The notes under the pieces were generated by a model that was not told where the DNA came from, searched no databases, and saw nothing but the letters and a program-made list of their open reading frames with translations. A program made the position numbers and the translations under genes. Positions 53,878 to 62,327 of a DNA stretch of 64,000 nucleotides are shown piece after piece (the first letter of the stretch is position 1; each line of letters opens with the position of its first letter). The DNA lies in contig ATWD01000001.1 in assembly GCA_000421065.1 (NCBI GenBank), positions 2,348,001 through 2,412,000 of the forward strand, read 5' to 3'. This DNA is from Acidobacteriaceae bacterium TAA 166 (GTDB lineage: Bacteria > Acidobacteriota > Terriglobia > Terriglobales > Acidobacteriaceae).

Positions 53878-54543
53878 ATGCGCAATCTTCTCAAATGTTT
53901 GATTCTTCCAGCTTGTCTCTTTCTTTTGATGTCTTTCAAGGCGCAAAGCCAAGACCCCAAAGCGGACGCTCGCTACGTTCTGCGAACTGGAGATAAGCTG
54001 CAGCTGAAGTACCGTTTGACACCGGATCTGGATCAGATCGTGGCCGTACAGCCTGATGGATTTGTGAGTCTGAATGTGGTGGGAGAGATCCAGGTCGCGG
54101 GAATGACGATAGATCAGGCGCACGATGCGATCCTTGCGAAAGCAAGTGAACGCCTGAACCAGGCGGAGCTGATCCTGATCCTGAAGGAGTTCACTCCACC
54201 TTCGGTCGTTGTCGCCGGAGAGGTGCGTCATCCTGGCAAGATCGAGCTGCGAGAGGGTACCACCGCATTGTCGGCGATTATGCAGTCTGGTGGGCTGAGT
54301 GATTCCGCAAAGTCGGGTCAGCTCTTGCTCTTACGAAAGGTCAATGACCGGTTTGCCGAAGTGCATCAACTAAACTTCTCGAAGATGAAAGAAACTCCAA
54401 GTCTGGAACATGACATGGCACTCGAGCCAGGGGATACGCTTTACGTTCCGCGAGATCGAATCGCAATTGTGAAGCACTATACGAGCCTACTTAATATCGG
54501 TGCCACCTTCAACCCAACAACCGCATTTCGAGGAACCCCTTAA
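53878..54543 (+). CDS. Polysaccharide export protein (Wza-like, short)
   Basis: Periplasmic/outer-membrane export protein with a poly-export domain and one SLBB domain. The ATG used follows AAGAGGGATATCG and begins a signal peptide (LLKCLILPACLFLLMSF, ending AQSQ); the frame stays open upstream into the previous gene, but that part lacks features. The poly-export domain (YVLRTGDKLQLKY, GFVSLNVVGEIQVAGMT) is at about residues 33-110 and SLBB (VVVAGEVRHPGKIELREG, ALEPGDTLYVP) follows. At 221 residues it is much shorter than Wza (about 380) and lacks a lipobox cysteine near the cleavage site, so it may not form a full channel by itself. Confidence 0.85.
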   Translation: MRNLLKCLILPACLFLLMSFKAQSQDPKADARYVLRTGDKLQLKYRLTPDLDQIVAVQPDGFVSLNVVGEIQVAGMTIDQAHDAILAKASERLNQAELILILKEFTPPSVVVAGEVRHPGKIELREGTTALSAIMQSGGLSDSAKSGQLLLLRKVNDRFAEVHQLNFSKMKETPSLEHDMALEPGDTLYVPRDRIAIVKHYTSLLNIGATFNPTTAFRGTP

Positions 54544-54711
54544 TTTGCCATGCCTCCAGCACTCTAACGGGCTTGCGGCTCAAAACGCAGTTTAATCGTG
54601 TCTCCCGAGTGAACCGCCGCATGCTGATAAAGCCGCTGGTAGTTACCCCTACACCATATACACCAGCGACCAGAACATCTTCTACAGATTATCGTGCACG
54701 CCTTTGTAAGT

Positions 54712-55404
54712 TCACAGTCCATCCAGCCATGCCGAGAACATGGCACGGGAAGCAAGCGCAAGCCGCTCCTGCAATGCAGCCGCATCGCCGCGAAGACGCC
54801 GTGGATCAATCCCTGCAGAGTTCAATTCGCTGGCATGTCCGACGAGCCAGTGTTCGAACTTCCACACATCGACTTCGACATGAAACTGCAGACCCAGAAC
54901 CTGCGGTCCAAATGAAAATGCCTGGTTTCTTCCGATAGGCGTGCTCGCCAGCCGCGACGCGCCAGGTGGAATATCAAATTGATCTCCATGCCAGTGCAGA
55001 ATCGGAATATTTTTCAGATAAATCAGCGAGGATTCTTCGCCTTCCTGCGTAAGTTCAATCGGGTCGAAGCCGATCTCTTTCACCCCCATAGGGTAGACCT
55101 TCGCTCCCAAGGCACGCGCAATCAATTGGGCTCCGAGACAGATCCCCAGCAAGGGCCGACGATGATCGAGGCGGTGGGCCACAAGATCGAGCTCGTGTTT
55201 TAGAAACGGATACGTCCCCTCATCGAATGCCCCGATGGGGCCGCCAAGAACGATGAGGAGATCAGCCTCAAGCGCGTCAACGCTCTTGAGATCCTCGACC
55301 GCGGCTTCGATGAAATGCACCTCATAGTTACGCTCGCGCAGCAGTGGTTCAAGCGTCCCAAGATCTTCGAAGCTGATATGCCGAAGAGCAACGGCCTTTT
55401 TCAC
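54712..55404 (-). CDS. Class I glutamine amidotransferase (GMP-synthase-like domain protein)
   Basis: Stand-alone glutamine amidotransferase domain of 230 residues. The catalytic cysteine is in GICLGAQL (residue 89) and the His/Glu pair in LQFHVE (175 and 177). Strands VALRHISFEDLG and LLIVLGGPIGAF fit the type-1 amidotransferase fold of the YfeJ/GuaA-like group. The acceptor is unknown; stand-alone members may act as gamma-glutamyl hydrolases. It is divergent from the cytochrome-dehydrogenase operon and converges with the export gene. Confidence 0.9.
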   Translation of the reverse strand: MKKAVALRHISFEDLGTLEPLLRERNYEVHFIEAAVEDLKSVDALEADLLIVLGGPIGAFDEGTYPFLKHELDLVAHRLDHRRPLLGICLGAQLIARALGAKVYPMGVKEIGFDPIELTQEGEESSLIYLKNIPILHWHGDQFDIPPGASRLASTPIGRNQAFSFGPQVLGLQFHVEVDVWKFEHWLVGHASELNSAGIDPRRLRGDAAALQERLALASRAMFSAWLDGL

Positions 55405-55562
55405 TTGCCTACCTTCCTCTCTGTAATCCTAACGGAATCGTTCTGGTATTCAGCTCGATCCCCAGTCGCGAAAGAAAGAGTCCTTTGGAACCGTCGATGC
55501 CAGAACGCCAACGTGATGGATATACTGGTTCAACCATTGTTGAGGAAGGGATTTAGGAATCG

Positions 55563-56414
55563 TTGAGGCTGAAGAAGACAGGAGTTGTGCTCGGAGTTGC
55601 AAGCCTGCTATGTCTCTCGGCTGCGACGGAGGGAATCTGGTCGAGCACAGTCATGGCTGCTCCTCAGGAGCCTGACATGCAGCAGCCGAAGCGGCCGGCG
55701 AGAAATTCTCATGACTTTCTGGGCCTGGGCCCTGTTCCGGATGCGGCGGCAGCGAAACGCGGCGAACCTTTGTTTACGCAGAATTGCGCGGCGTGCCACG
55801 GGCAGAATGCACGGGGAGGACAAGGCCCGAATCTGCTGCGATCGGTAGTAGTCCTGCACGACGAAAAGGGCGAAGAGATCGGGCAGGTGATCCATGATGG
55901 GCGGCCCCAGGGGGGGATGCCGCCATTCCCAAACCTATCTGAGGCCGAACGGTACGATATCGCCGAGTTTTTGCATGAACAGGTGGAACTGGCGGCGAAT
56001 CGGGGCCTGTACAAACACTCCGACACGATGACAACGGGCGATGCCGTCAAAGGCGAAAAGTTTTTTGCGGCGCACTGCTCGAGCTGCCACTCGGTGACGG
56101 CAGATCTGGCGAAGGTCGGCACGCGATATCCGCAACCCACGACCATGCTGGCTCACATTGCATGGCCTGCAGGCTCCGAGCCACGTCAGGCCATCGTGAC
56201 AGCGCCGGACGGCAAAAAAATTGCCGGGACTTTAGTGCACTACGACGACTTTGAAACCACCCTGAAGGCGGACGACGGCACGCGCTCAACGTGGCCAACG
56301 GATACGATCCAGGTCGAGATCCCCGACAAGCTCGGCGGCCATCGCTCACTCCTGCCGAAGTACACCGACGACGATCTGCACAACCTGACACGGTACCTGT
56401 TGACTCTGAAATGA
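55563..56414 (+). CDS. Diheme c-type cytochrome, partner of PQQ dehydrogenase
   Basis: Exported cytochrome with two heme c sites, CAACH (residues 75-79) and CSSCH (172-176), in two consecutive cytochrome-c domains. A signal peptide occupies about residues 1-32. The C-terminal part (IAGTLVHYDDFETTLKADDG) is a small beta domain common in cytochromes encoded with PQQ-dependent dehydrogenases in Acidobacteriota. The start is a TTG, with GGAAT shortly before. The dehydrogenase ATG overlaps its stop (ATGA), so the two are coupled, and the cytochrome is expected to accept electrons from the quinoprotein. Confidence 0.88.
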   Translation: MRLKKTGVVLGVASLLCLSAATEGIWSSTVMAAPQEPDMQQPKRPARNSHDFLGLGPVPDAAAAKRGEPLFTQNCAACHGQNARGGQGPNLLRSVVVLHDEKGEEIGQVIHDGRPQGGMPPFPNLSEAERYDIAEFLHEQVELAANRGLYKHSDTMTTGDAVKGEKFFAAHCSSCHSVTADLAKVGTRYPQPTTMLAHIAWPAGSEPRQAIVTAPDGKKIAGTLVHYDDFETTLKADDGTRSTWPTDTIQVEIPDKLGGHRSLLPKYTDDDLHNLTRYLLTLK

Positions 56415-58054
56415 AGCGGCCCTTTATCCTCCATCTCGCCTTGTTCTGCAGCGCCGCGGTTGCGCTGTCTGGCTGCCTTCCATCGCTTGCGGCGCAGGGA
56501 CTGGATTCGAAGGCGCTGACACTGTTCCATCCACCGGCGGATGCGTGGCCGACCTATAATGGCGATTACTCCGGGCGCAGGTTCAGCGACCTGAAACAGG
56601 TCGACCAGAAAAACGTAGACCAACTCAAGGTGAAGTGGAAGTACAAGATCACCGGGCTTGCGCCCCTCCGCGGAATTGGAAATCCCGTCATCAAATCAAC
56701 TCCCCTGATGGTGAACGGAGTGCTCTACCTCACCATTCCCGACCACATCTTTGCCGTCGATGCGAAGACAGGTGTGGAGAAGTGGAGATTCGACTTCCAG
56801 GACGAAGGCGGTCATCTGCTGGGCCAGCGTGGTGTGGGCATGTATGGCCGATGGATCTACTTCCTCACCCCGGATGGCTGGTTCCTCTCGCTGGATGCGG
56901 AGACCGGTAAAGAACGATGGCGTAAAAAGGTCGCCGACGAGAAGCTGCAATACTTCACGACCATGGCCGCTGTGATCGTCAAGAATCATGTGCTGATCGG
57001 CGTCGGTGGCGATGCGATGGATGTGCGCGGATATCTGGAGGCGCGCGATCCGGAGACGGGCGAGCTGCAGTGGCGATGGTGGTCGGAGCCACAGAAGATG
57101 GGAGATCCCGGATCGGAGACGTGGCCGAACCAGCAGGCGATGGATCACGGCGGAGGAATGACCTGGCTCCCCGGAACCTACGACCCGGAGCTGAACCTGA
57201 TCTATTGGGGCACAGGCAATACCAACCCTGTCTTTGCGGGGCAGGGTCGGAAGGGCGCTAATCTCTATACCGATTCGATCGTGGCGCTGAACCCGGATAC
57301 GGGGAAGATGGTCTGGTACTTTCAGGCCTCGCCGCATGACACGCACGACTGGGACAACGTGGAGACGCCGATCCTCTTCGACAAAACGATCGATGGCAAA
57401 CCGAGAAAGCTTCTGGCGCAGGCCGGGCGCTGCGGATACTTCTTCGTGCTCGATCGAAAGACGGGAAAGAACCTCGTCTCCAAGCCATTCACCAAGACAG
57501 CGAACTGGGCGAAGGGACTCGACGAGAGGGGACAGCCGATCCCTGATCCCGGGAAAGAGCCGAGCGTAGACGGCTCGATGGTGGACATCGCCAGCAATGG
57601 AGCCACCAACTGGCCTCCTCCGAGCTATAGCCCCCTCACCGGCCTGTTTTATGTCAACGCCACGGAAGGATACAGCGTGGCGTATCTCTACGACACCTCA
57701 TCCGAGCCACAGGGCTATGGCGGCGGAAGCTCAGGACACTTCGATCCGGCGTCGTCGTTGATTGCGCTGGACGTGCGGGACGGCAGCGTGCGCTGGAAGC
57801 ATGTTGCCAAAGGCCAGGGAGGAGAGGGCGGTGGAATGTCCGGCGGAATTCTCACGACAGCGGGAGATCTGCTGTTCACGGGAGATTCAGACCGGCTGGC
57901 AGCCTTCGATCCCGCCAATGGAAAGATTGTGTGGTCGGAGAAGCTTGGTGGTCATATAAGCAATGGGCCTTCCACCTGGATGCTGGACGGCAAGCAGTAT
58001 GTGATCGCCGGCGCAGGCGACACAATGTATGCTCTGACGCTCGACGGAAATTAG
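56411..58054 (+). CDS. PQQ-dependent alcohol dehydrogenase-like quinoprotein (putative lipoprotein)
   Basis: Eight-bladed propeller quinoprotein of the methanol/ethanol dehydrogenase family, periplasmic. The N terminus ends in a lipobox-like LSGC, suggesting membrane anchoring. Family motifs: WPTYNGDYSGRRFSDL (about residues 46-61), GNPVIKSTPLMVNGVLY, WYFQASPHDTHDWDNVETPILFD (putative catalytic Asp in DWDN) and repeated tryptophan-docking segments (DAKTGVEKW, DAETGKERW). The residue two places after the putative catalytic Asp is Val, not the Asp of lanthanide-type enzymes, so calcium is the expected cofactor metal (inference). 548 residues, complete. No fused heme domain; the upstream cytochrome fills that role. 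The substrate is probably an alcohol or sugar. Confidence 0.9.
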   Translation: MKRPFILHLALFCSAAVALSGCLPSLAAQGLDSKALTLFHPPADAWPTYNGDYSGRRFSDLKQVDQKNVDQLKVKWKYKITGLAPLRGIGNPVIKSTPLMVNGVLYLTIPDHIFAVDAKTGVEKWRFDFQDEGGHLLGQRGVGMYGRWIYFLTPDGWFLSLDAETGKERWRKKVADEKLQYFTTMAAVIVKNHVLIGVGGDAMDVRGYLEARDPETGELQWRWWSEPQKMGDPGSETWPNQQAMDHGGGMTWLPGTYDPELNLIYWGTGNTNPVFAGQGRKGANLYTDSIVALNPDTGKMVWYFQASPHDTHDWDNVETPILFDKTIDGKPRKLLAQAGRCGYFFVLDRKTGKNLVSKPFTKTANWAKGLDERGQPIPDPGKEPSVDGSMVDIASNGATNWPPPSYSPLTGLFYVNATEGYSVAYLYDTSSEPQGYGGGSSGHFDPASSLIALDVRDGSVRWKHVAKGQGGEGGGMSGGILTTAGDLLFTGDSDRLAAFDPANGKIVWSEKLGGHISNGPSTWMLDGKQYVIAGAGDTMYALTLDGN

Positions 58055-58121
58055 CGGCACGCCGTAAAGGTAAACAGAGAGTTATCCCCGTCTGTCCCAG
58101 CACGGCTCCAATCAGCAGTGA

Positions 58122-58886
58122 TCACGCCTTCAGACCAGTTGCGGAATCTTGGTCAAGATAGAGTGACCAGTTGGAGTGGGTACGAAGCGCAGTCGCCGGA
58201 ACGGCGCCACTGATTGGATCCCGCAGGCTACGCCGCACCGCCTCACTCTTGTTCGCGCCGGGCACACAACAAAAGATCCGATCGCTGAGAAGCAGCCGTG
58301 GAACCGTGAGTGTAAGAGCGTGGTTGGGAACATCCTCGAAGCGCTCAAAGCAGCGATCATCCACCTGCTGCTGGCGACACGCTGTGTCGAGCTCCACCAT
58401 CTTCACATCCACTGGATCATGAAGGTCTGCCGGAGGATCGTTGAACGCAAGATGACCGTTCGCTCCAATACCGCAACAGACGATATCGATGGGATGCTCG
58501 GCCAGCCTGTTCGCGTAATCGGCGGCGGTAGTTTCAGGGTCATTGCCGGGTTCCAGCAGATGAACTGCGGCAAAGGGCAATCGATCGAAGATCGCGTGAC
58601 GCAGCCACAGGCCAAAACGTTGCGGAGCCTCGGCCCCCAGTCCCAGATATTCATCCATGTGAAAGGCGGTGACGCGCGACCAGCCGATCCCAGGCATAAC
58701 GATCAGCTCTGCCAGCATCTCGGATTGACTCGGAGCCGCCGCGAAGATCATACGCACACTCTGCTGCGACTGCAGCAGCTGGCGCAAGGTAGAGGCGATG
58801 TCTTCCGCTGCCCTTCGCCCCATAAGTGCGCGCGACTCGGCGACGAAAGGAGAGGGCATGCTTTTTTCAATCAAGGCTGGTTGCAT
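58122..58886 (-). CDS. Glucosamine-6-phosphate deaminase-like protein (NagB family)
   Basis: Sugar-phosphate isomerase/deaminase fold protein of 254 residues. Visible are TAFHMDEYLG (Asp78-Glu79) and GIGANGHLAFNDP (141-153) with the conserved active-site His145. E. coli NagB has NDGH and FNEP here; this protein has ANGH and FNDP, so two acidic catalytic positions are altered as in a common NagB-like subfamily. Deamination of glucosamine-6-phosphate is likely but not certain. It starts 12 bases after the stop of the sodium symporter gene and is co-transcribed with it, pointing to uptake and breakdown of an amino sugar. Confidence 0.82.
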   Translation of the reverse strand: MQPALIEKSMPSPFVAESRALMGRRAAEDIASTLRQLLQSQQSVRMIFAAAPSQSEMLAELIVMPGIGWSRVTAFHMDEYLGLGAEAPQRFGLWLRHAIFDRLPFAAVHLLEPGNDPETTAADYANRLAEHPIDIVCCGIGANGHLAFNDPPADLHDPVDVKMVELDTACRQQQVDDRCFERFEDVPNHALTLTVPRLLLSDRIFCCVPGANKSEAVRRSLRDPISGAVPATALRTHSNWSLYLDQDSATGLKA

Positions 58887-58898
58887 GCTTCAATTCTC

Positions 58899-60428
58899 TC
58901 AGACGACAATTCGCTCGGCCGGTGAGGCCTTCGAAGCGTCATCCTCATTAATCAGTCGAAGAAGATCGTCGGCAGCTTGGTTCTTCGCCGGCCATACAAA
59001 GCCCACTGCAATAAACGCGACAAGCGAGCTGAGGACAGGACCTGCAACGGTAATCGTCGTCGTGAGATCTCCATGGAGATGCTCGATCTGGGCGAAGAAT
59101 ACAAATTTGATCAGACCGAAGGCTATCGCCCCAACCGCCCACGAGGCGATCGCCGCATTCGCCCCCGAACGGCGAAAGAGATTCAACATGCCGAAGAGCA
59201 TGGGAACCGAGATGGGACCGAGCAGCGCCCCATACCAGAGCACAACCAGGCCGATCACGCCTCCGAAGTGGTCAGCGGTGAGCGCGATGCCCATGCTGAG
59301 AGTGAGAAAGATCAGCGTGCAGATGCGCCCCGACAGCAGCTGGGCACGATCGCCGGGACGCTGGCGATCTTTGCGCAGGGCAGGCAGGATATCGCGGACG
59401 ACCACCGCAGAGACGGCATTGGCATCGGAAGAGGTCATTGCCATGGTGTGGGCAAAAATGCCCGCCAGGACCAGGCCCACCAGCCCCTGCGGCAGAAGCT
59501 TCTCCGTCAGCAGAGCATACGACTGCGATGGATCGGCAAGACCGGGAAGCAGCAGCGGAGACGCCCACATCGGATAAAAGAGCACCAGCGGCCAGATCAG
59601 GTAAAGACCGGCGGAGAGCAGAGCGGCCTTGCGCGCCGCAGCTGCGGTTGGGGCGGCAATAAATCGTTGAGCGAGGTTCCACGTGCCGCCGTTGTAGGAA
59701 AGAAAATTAACCAGCAGATACACGATGCTGAAGGCCAGCGTATATTGCCCCACGAAGGGACGGGAGTGTCCTGCCGGAAGCCGGTCCCATATCGTCCAGA
59801 GAGAGGAAATCCCTCCGAGCCTGGAGAGCACGGCGAAGAGCATGACGGTCCCGGCAAGCACCTGGATGATGAACTGGCTCATATCGGTAAGAGCGTCGGC
59901 CCACAGCCCTCCGAATACGGAATAGACAACGGTGACGGACCCAGTGAGCAGGACTCCGCCAAGAATCGGAACCTCGGCGAAGGCCTGGAGAAGGATGGCG
60001 GCTGCAATCCATTTTGCGCCCACGTCGAAGATCTTCAGCAGCGCCCCACTCCAGGCCAGGACCTGCTGTGCCGGAAGGTTGTAGCGGGTCGCCAGATACT
60101 CAAGCGGCGAAATGATCCCTAATCTCTGGCGCAGCTTCGACCAGCGGGCGGGAAAGATCGAAGACCCGATCATGAGTGCGAGACTGATCGAGCAGGCCCA
60201 CCAGATGTAGATACTCAGTCCGGCGGTGTACGCAATGGCGGCATAAGCGACAAAGACCGCGGAGCTATACCCGGACATGTGATGCGAGATCCCGGAGAGC
60301 CACCACGGCATCGCGCCGCCCGCGGTGAAGAAGTCCCGCGCAGTCCTGACCTTGGTTCGCGCCCAAAGCCCCATTCCCAGCATCAGCAGGAAATAGATAC
60401 ACAGCACGATCCAGTCCAGGGTTCTCAT
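58899..60428 (-). CDS. Sodium:solute symporter (SSS family)
   Basis: Secondary transporter with about 13 membrane helices. The ATG used starts MRTLDWIVLCIYFLLMLGMG with the usual RDFFTAGGAMPWWLSGISHHMSGYS of the first two helices, the family block GIISPLEYLATRYN, and the sodium-site region DVGAKWIAAAILLQAF. The open frame extends 132 bases upstream without typical sequence. About 509 residues. It is followed by the NagB-like gene on the same transcript, so the solute may be an amino sugar or sialic-acid-like compound (inference). Confidence 0.9.
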   Translation of the reverse strand: MRTLDWIVLCIYFLLMLGMGLWARTKVRTARDFFTAGGAMPWWLSGISHHMSGYSSAVFVAYAAIAYTAGLSIYIWWACSISLALMIGSSIFPARWSKLRQRLGIISPLEYLATRYNLPAQQVLAWSGALLKIFDVGAKWIAAAILLQAFAEVPILGGVLLTGSVTVVYSVFGGLWADALTDMSQFIIQVLAGTVMLFAVLSRLGGISSLWTIWDRLPAGHSRPFVGQYTLAFSIVYLLVNFLSYNGGTWNLAQRFIAAPTAAAARKAALLSAGLYLIWPLVLFYPMWASPLLLPGLADPSQSYALLTEKLLPQGLVGLVLAGIFAHTMAMTSSDANAVSAVVVRDILPALRKDRQRPGDRAQLLSGRICTLIFLTLSMGIALTADHFGGVIGLVVLWYGALLGPISVPMLFGMLNLFRRSGANAAIASWAVGAIAFGLIKFVFFAQIEHLHGDLTTTITVAGPVLSSLVAFIAVGFVWPAKNQAADDLLRLINEDDASKASPAERIVV

Positions 60429-60558
60429 TGGACCCCATACTAATCGGTTTTCTGGGCCATATGCTTGATCGAGAAGTCGTACGATATTGGAATTGCTCTC
60501 GCGATGAGGACAGGTTGAAGAGGCCAGCCGAATCGCGACTAAAATGAAGACAACCGCC

Positions 60559-62262
60559 ATGGCAAATCAGGAAACTCCGGACCTCCCTCCCTCCAACGAA
60601 ATCACCTCCCAGCCTGAAGAGAGCTCGGAAGTTTTTGAGGCTCTTCTCTCTCAGTTCGAGAAAGAGCATCCGAAGCAAGCGGGCTCTGAGTCGGCTCAAA
60701 GAGAAGGTGTCGTAGTCTCGCTCACCGACGACCTCGTGATCCTCGATATCGGCCTGAAGGTCGAAGGAGCACTTCCCCGCACCGCTCTTAAGAACAACGC
60801 GGAAGATGCCGTGCCGGGCGCCAGGATGCTGGTGTCGTTGAAGGGACGCACCGAGGAGGGCTATTACGCTCTCTCCCTCTCAAAGGTGGTGCAGCCCGTC
60901 GACTGGGCCGCGCTCGAAAAGGCATTTGCGGAGCAGGCTTTGGTGGTTGGAACCGTGACCGGCGTGGTCAAAGGCGGGCTCTCCGTCGATGTCGGTGTCC
61001 GTGCCTTCATGCCCGCATCGCGCAGCGGAACCCGCGACGCGGCAGAGCAGGAGCGGCTCGTCGGGCAGGAGATTACCTGCAAGATCGTGAAGCTGGATGC
61101 CGCCGACGAAGACGTCGTCGTCGACCGTCGATCCGTCCTCGAAGAGCAGGCACGTGAGCAGGGACAGAAGCGTTATGCGGAGATCCGTCCGGGCGACGTC
61201 CTCATCGGCCAGGTGCGCAGCCTCACTCCCTACGGTGCCTTCGTCGATCTCGGCGGAATCGATGGCCTTCTGCACATCAGCGACATGTCCTGGAGTCGAG
61301 TCGGCTCACCCGAGGAAATCGTATCGGCGGGTCAGCAGCTGCAGGTCAAGGTGCTCAAGCTCGATACCGAAAATCAACGCATCTCACTCGGTCTCAAACA
61401 GCTGCAGCCGGAGCCATGGGACTCTGTTGCCGACAAATATCAGGTCGCTCAGCGCATCACCGGCACCGTCAAACGGTTGACCGATTTCGGTGCCTTCGTC
61501 GAGCTTGAGCCCGGCATCGAAGGTCTCATCCACGTCTCCGAGATGTCCTGGATCCAGAAGGTGAGGAAACCCAGCGATGTCTTGAAGCTGGAAGATTCGG
61601 TCGATGCGATCATCCTCTCCATCGATCCCGGCGAGCACAGGCTGTCGCTGGGACTGAAGCAGGCCCTGGGCGACCCATGGGCCGATGTGCCGCAAAGATT
61701 TCCCGCCGGAAGCGTCGTCGAGGGACCGATCACACGGCTCGCAAAGTTCGGTGCATTTCTTAAATTGGCAGAAGGCGTCGAGGGCCTTATCCATATCAGC
61801 GAGATCACCTCCGATAGACGCCTTAACCATCCGCAGGAAGAATTGCATGTGGGGCAGATCGTCAAGACCCAGGTACAGGCTCTCGATCCCGAGAAGCGGC
61901 AGATCAAGCTAAGCATGAAGCAACTGATCCCCACCGATCTGGACGCGTTCCTCGCCGAGCACAAGGTCGGAGATGTCGTCTCGGGACGCATCGTGGAGCA
62001 AGGAGCAGGTTCTGCCAAGGTAGAGCTCGGCGAAGGCGTCCTGGCCACCTGCACGATTGCAGCCGGCGCTATTCATGAGGCCGTTCAAAACGAACCCGCT
62101 CTCGATCTCTCCGCCCTGACTTCGATGCTCAATGCGCGATGGAAGGGAGAGTCGAAGGCGGCGCAAACGGTCGAAGCTCTTCTGGTGGGTCAGGTCAGAA
62201 GCTTCAGAATCGCCGAGATCCATCACGACTCGAAGGCGATCGCTCTCGATCTTCTGAAATGA
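60559..62262 (+). CDS. rpsA: Ribosomal protein S1
   Basis: RNA-binding ribosomal protein with six S1 (OB-fold) repeats at about residues 48-112, 130-195, 218-285, 303-370, 388-455 and 472-540. The clearest are repeats 3-5: LIGQVRSLTPYGAFVDL, TGTVKRLTDFGAFVEL and GPITRLAKFGAFLKLAEGVEGLIHISE. About 567 residues is normal for S1. It helps load mRNA on the 30S subunit and is normally essential. The ATG follows an in-frame ATG 15 bases upstream; MANQ is the more usual beginning. It is divergent from the sodium symporter. Confidence 0.93.
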   Translation: MANQETPDLPPSNEITSQPEESSEVFEALLSQFEKEHPKQAGSESAQREGVVVSLTDDLVILDIGLKVEGALPRTALKNNAEDAVPGARMLVSLKGRTEEGYYALSLSKVVQPVDWAALEKAFAEQALVVGTVTGVVKGGLSVDVGVRAFMPASRSGTRDAAEQERLVGQEITCKIVKLDAADEDVVVDRRSVLEEQAREQGQKRYAEIRPGDVLIGQVRSLTPYGAFVDLGGIDGLLHISDMSWSRVGSPEEIVSAGQQLQVKVLKLDTENQRISLGLKQLQPEPWDSVADKYQVAQRITGTVKRLTDFGAFVELEPGIEGLIHVSEMSWIQKVRKPSDVLKLEDSVDAIILSIDPGEHRLSLGLKQALGDPWADVPQRFPAGSVVEGPITRLAKFGAFLKLAEGVEGLIHISEITSDRRLNHPQEELHVGQIVKTQVQALDPEKRQIKLSMKQLIPTDLDAFLAEHKVGDVVSGRIVEQGAGSAKVELGEGVLATCTIAAGAIHEAVQNEPALDLSALTSMLNARWKGESKAAQTVEALLVGQVRSFRIAEIHHDSKAIALDLLK

Positions 62263-62327
62263 GGCCGGAATAAGCCAGGATTCCAGGGGTTAGCCAGAAC
62301 GGATTGCGCAAAGCCCCAGTTGAACTT

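Noticed and set aside
58977-60122. 381-codon plus-strand frame inside the sodium symporter gene
   Set aside because: Highly charged composition and no motifs; shadow of the membrane protein on the opposite strand.
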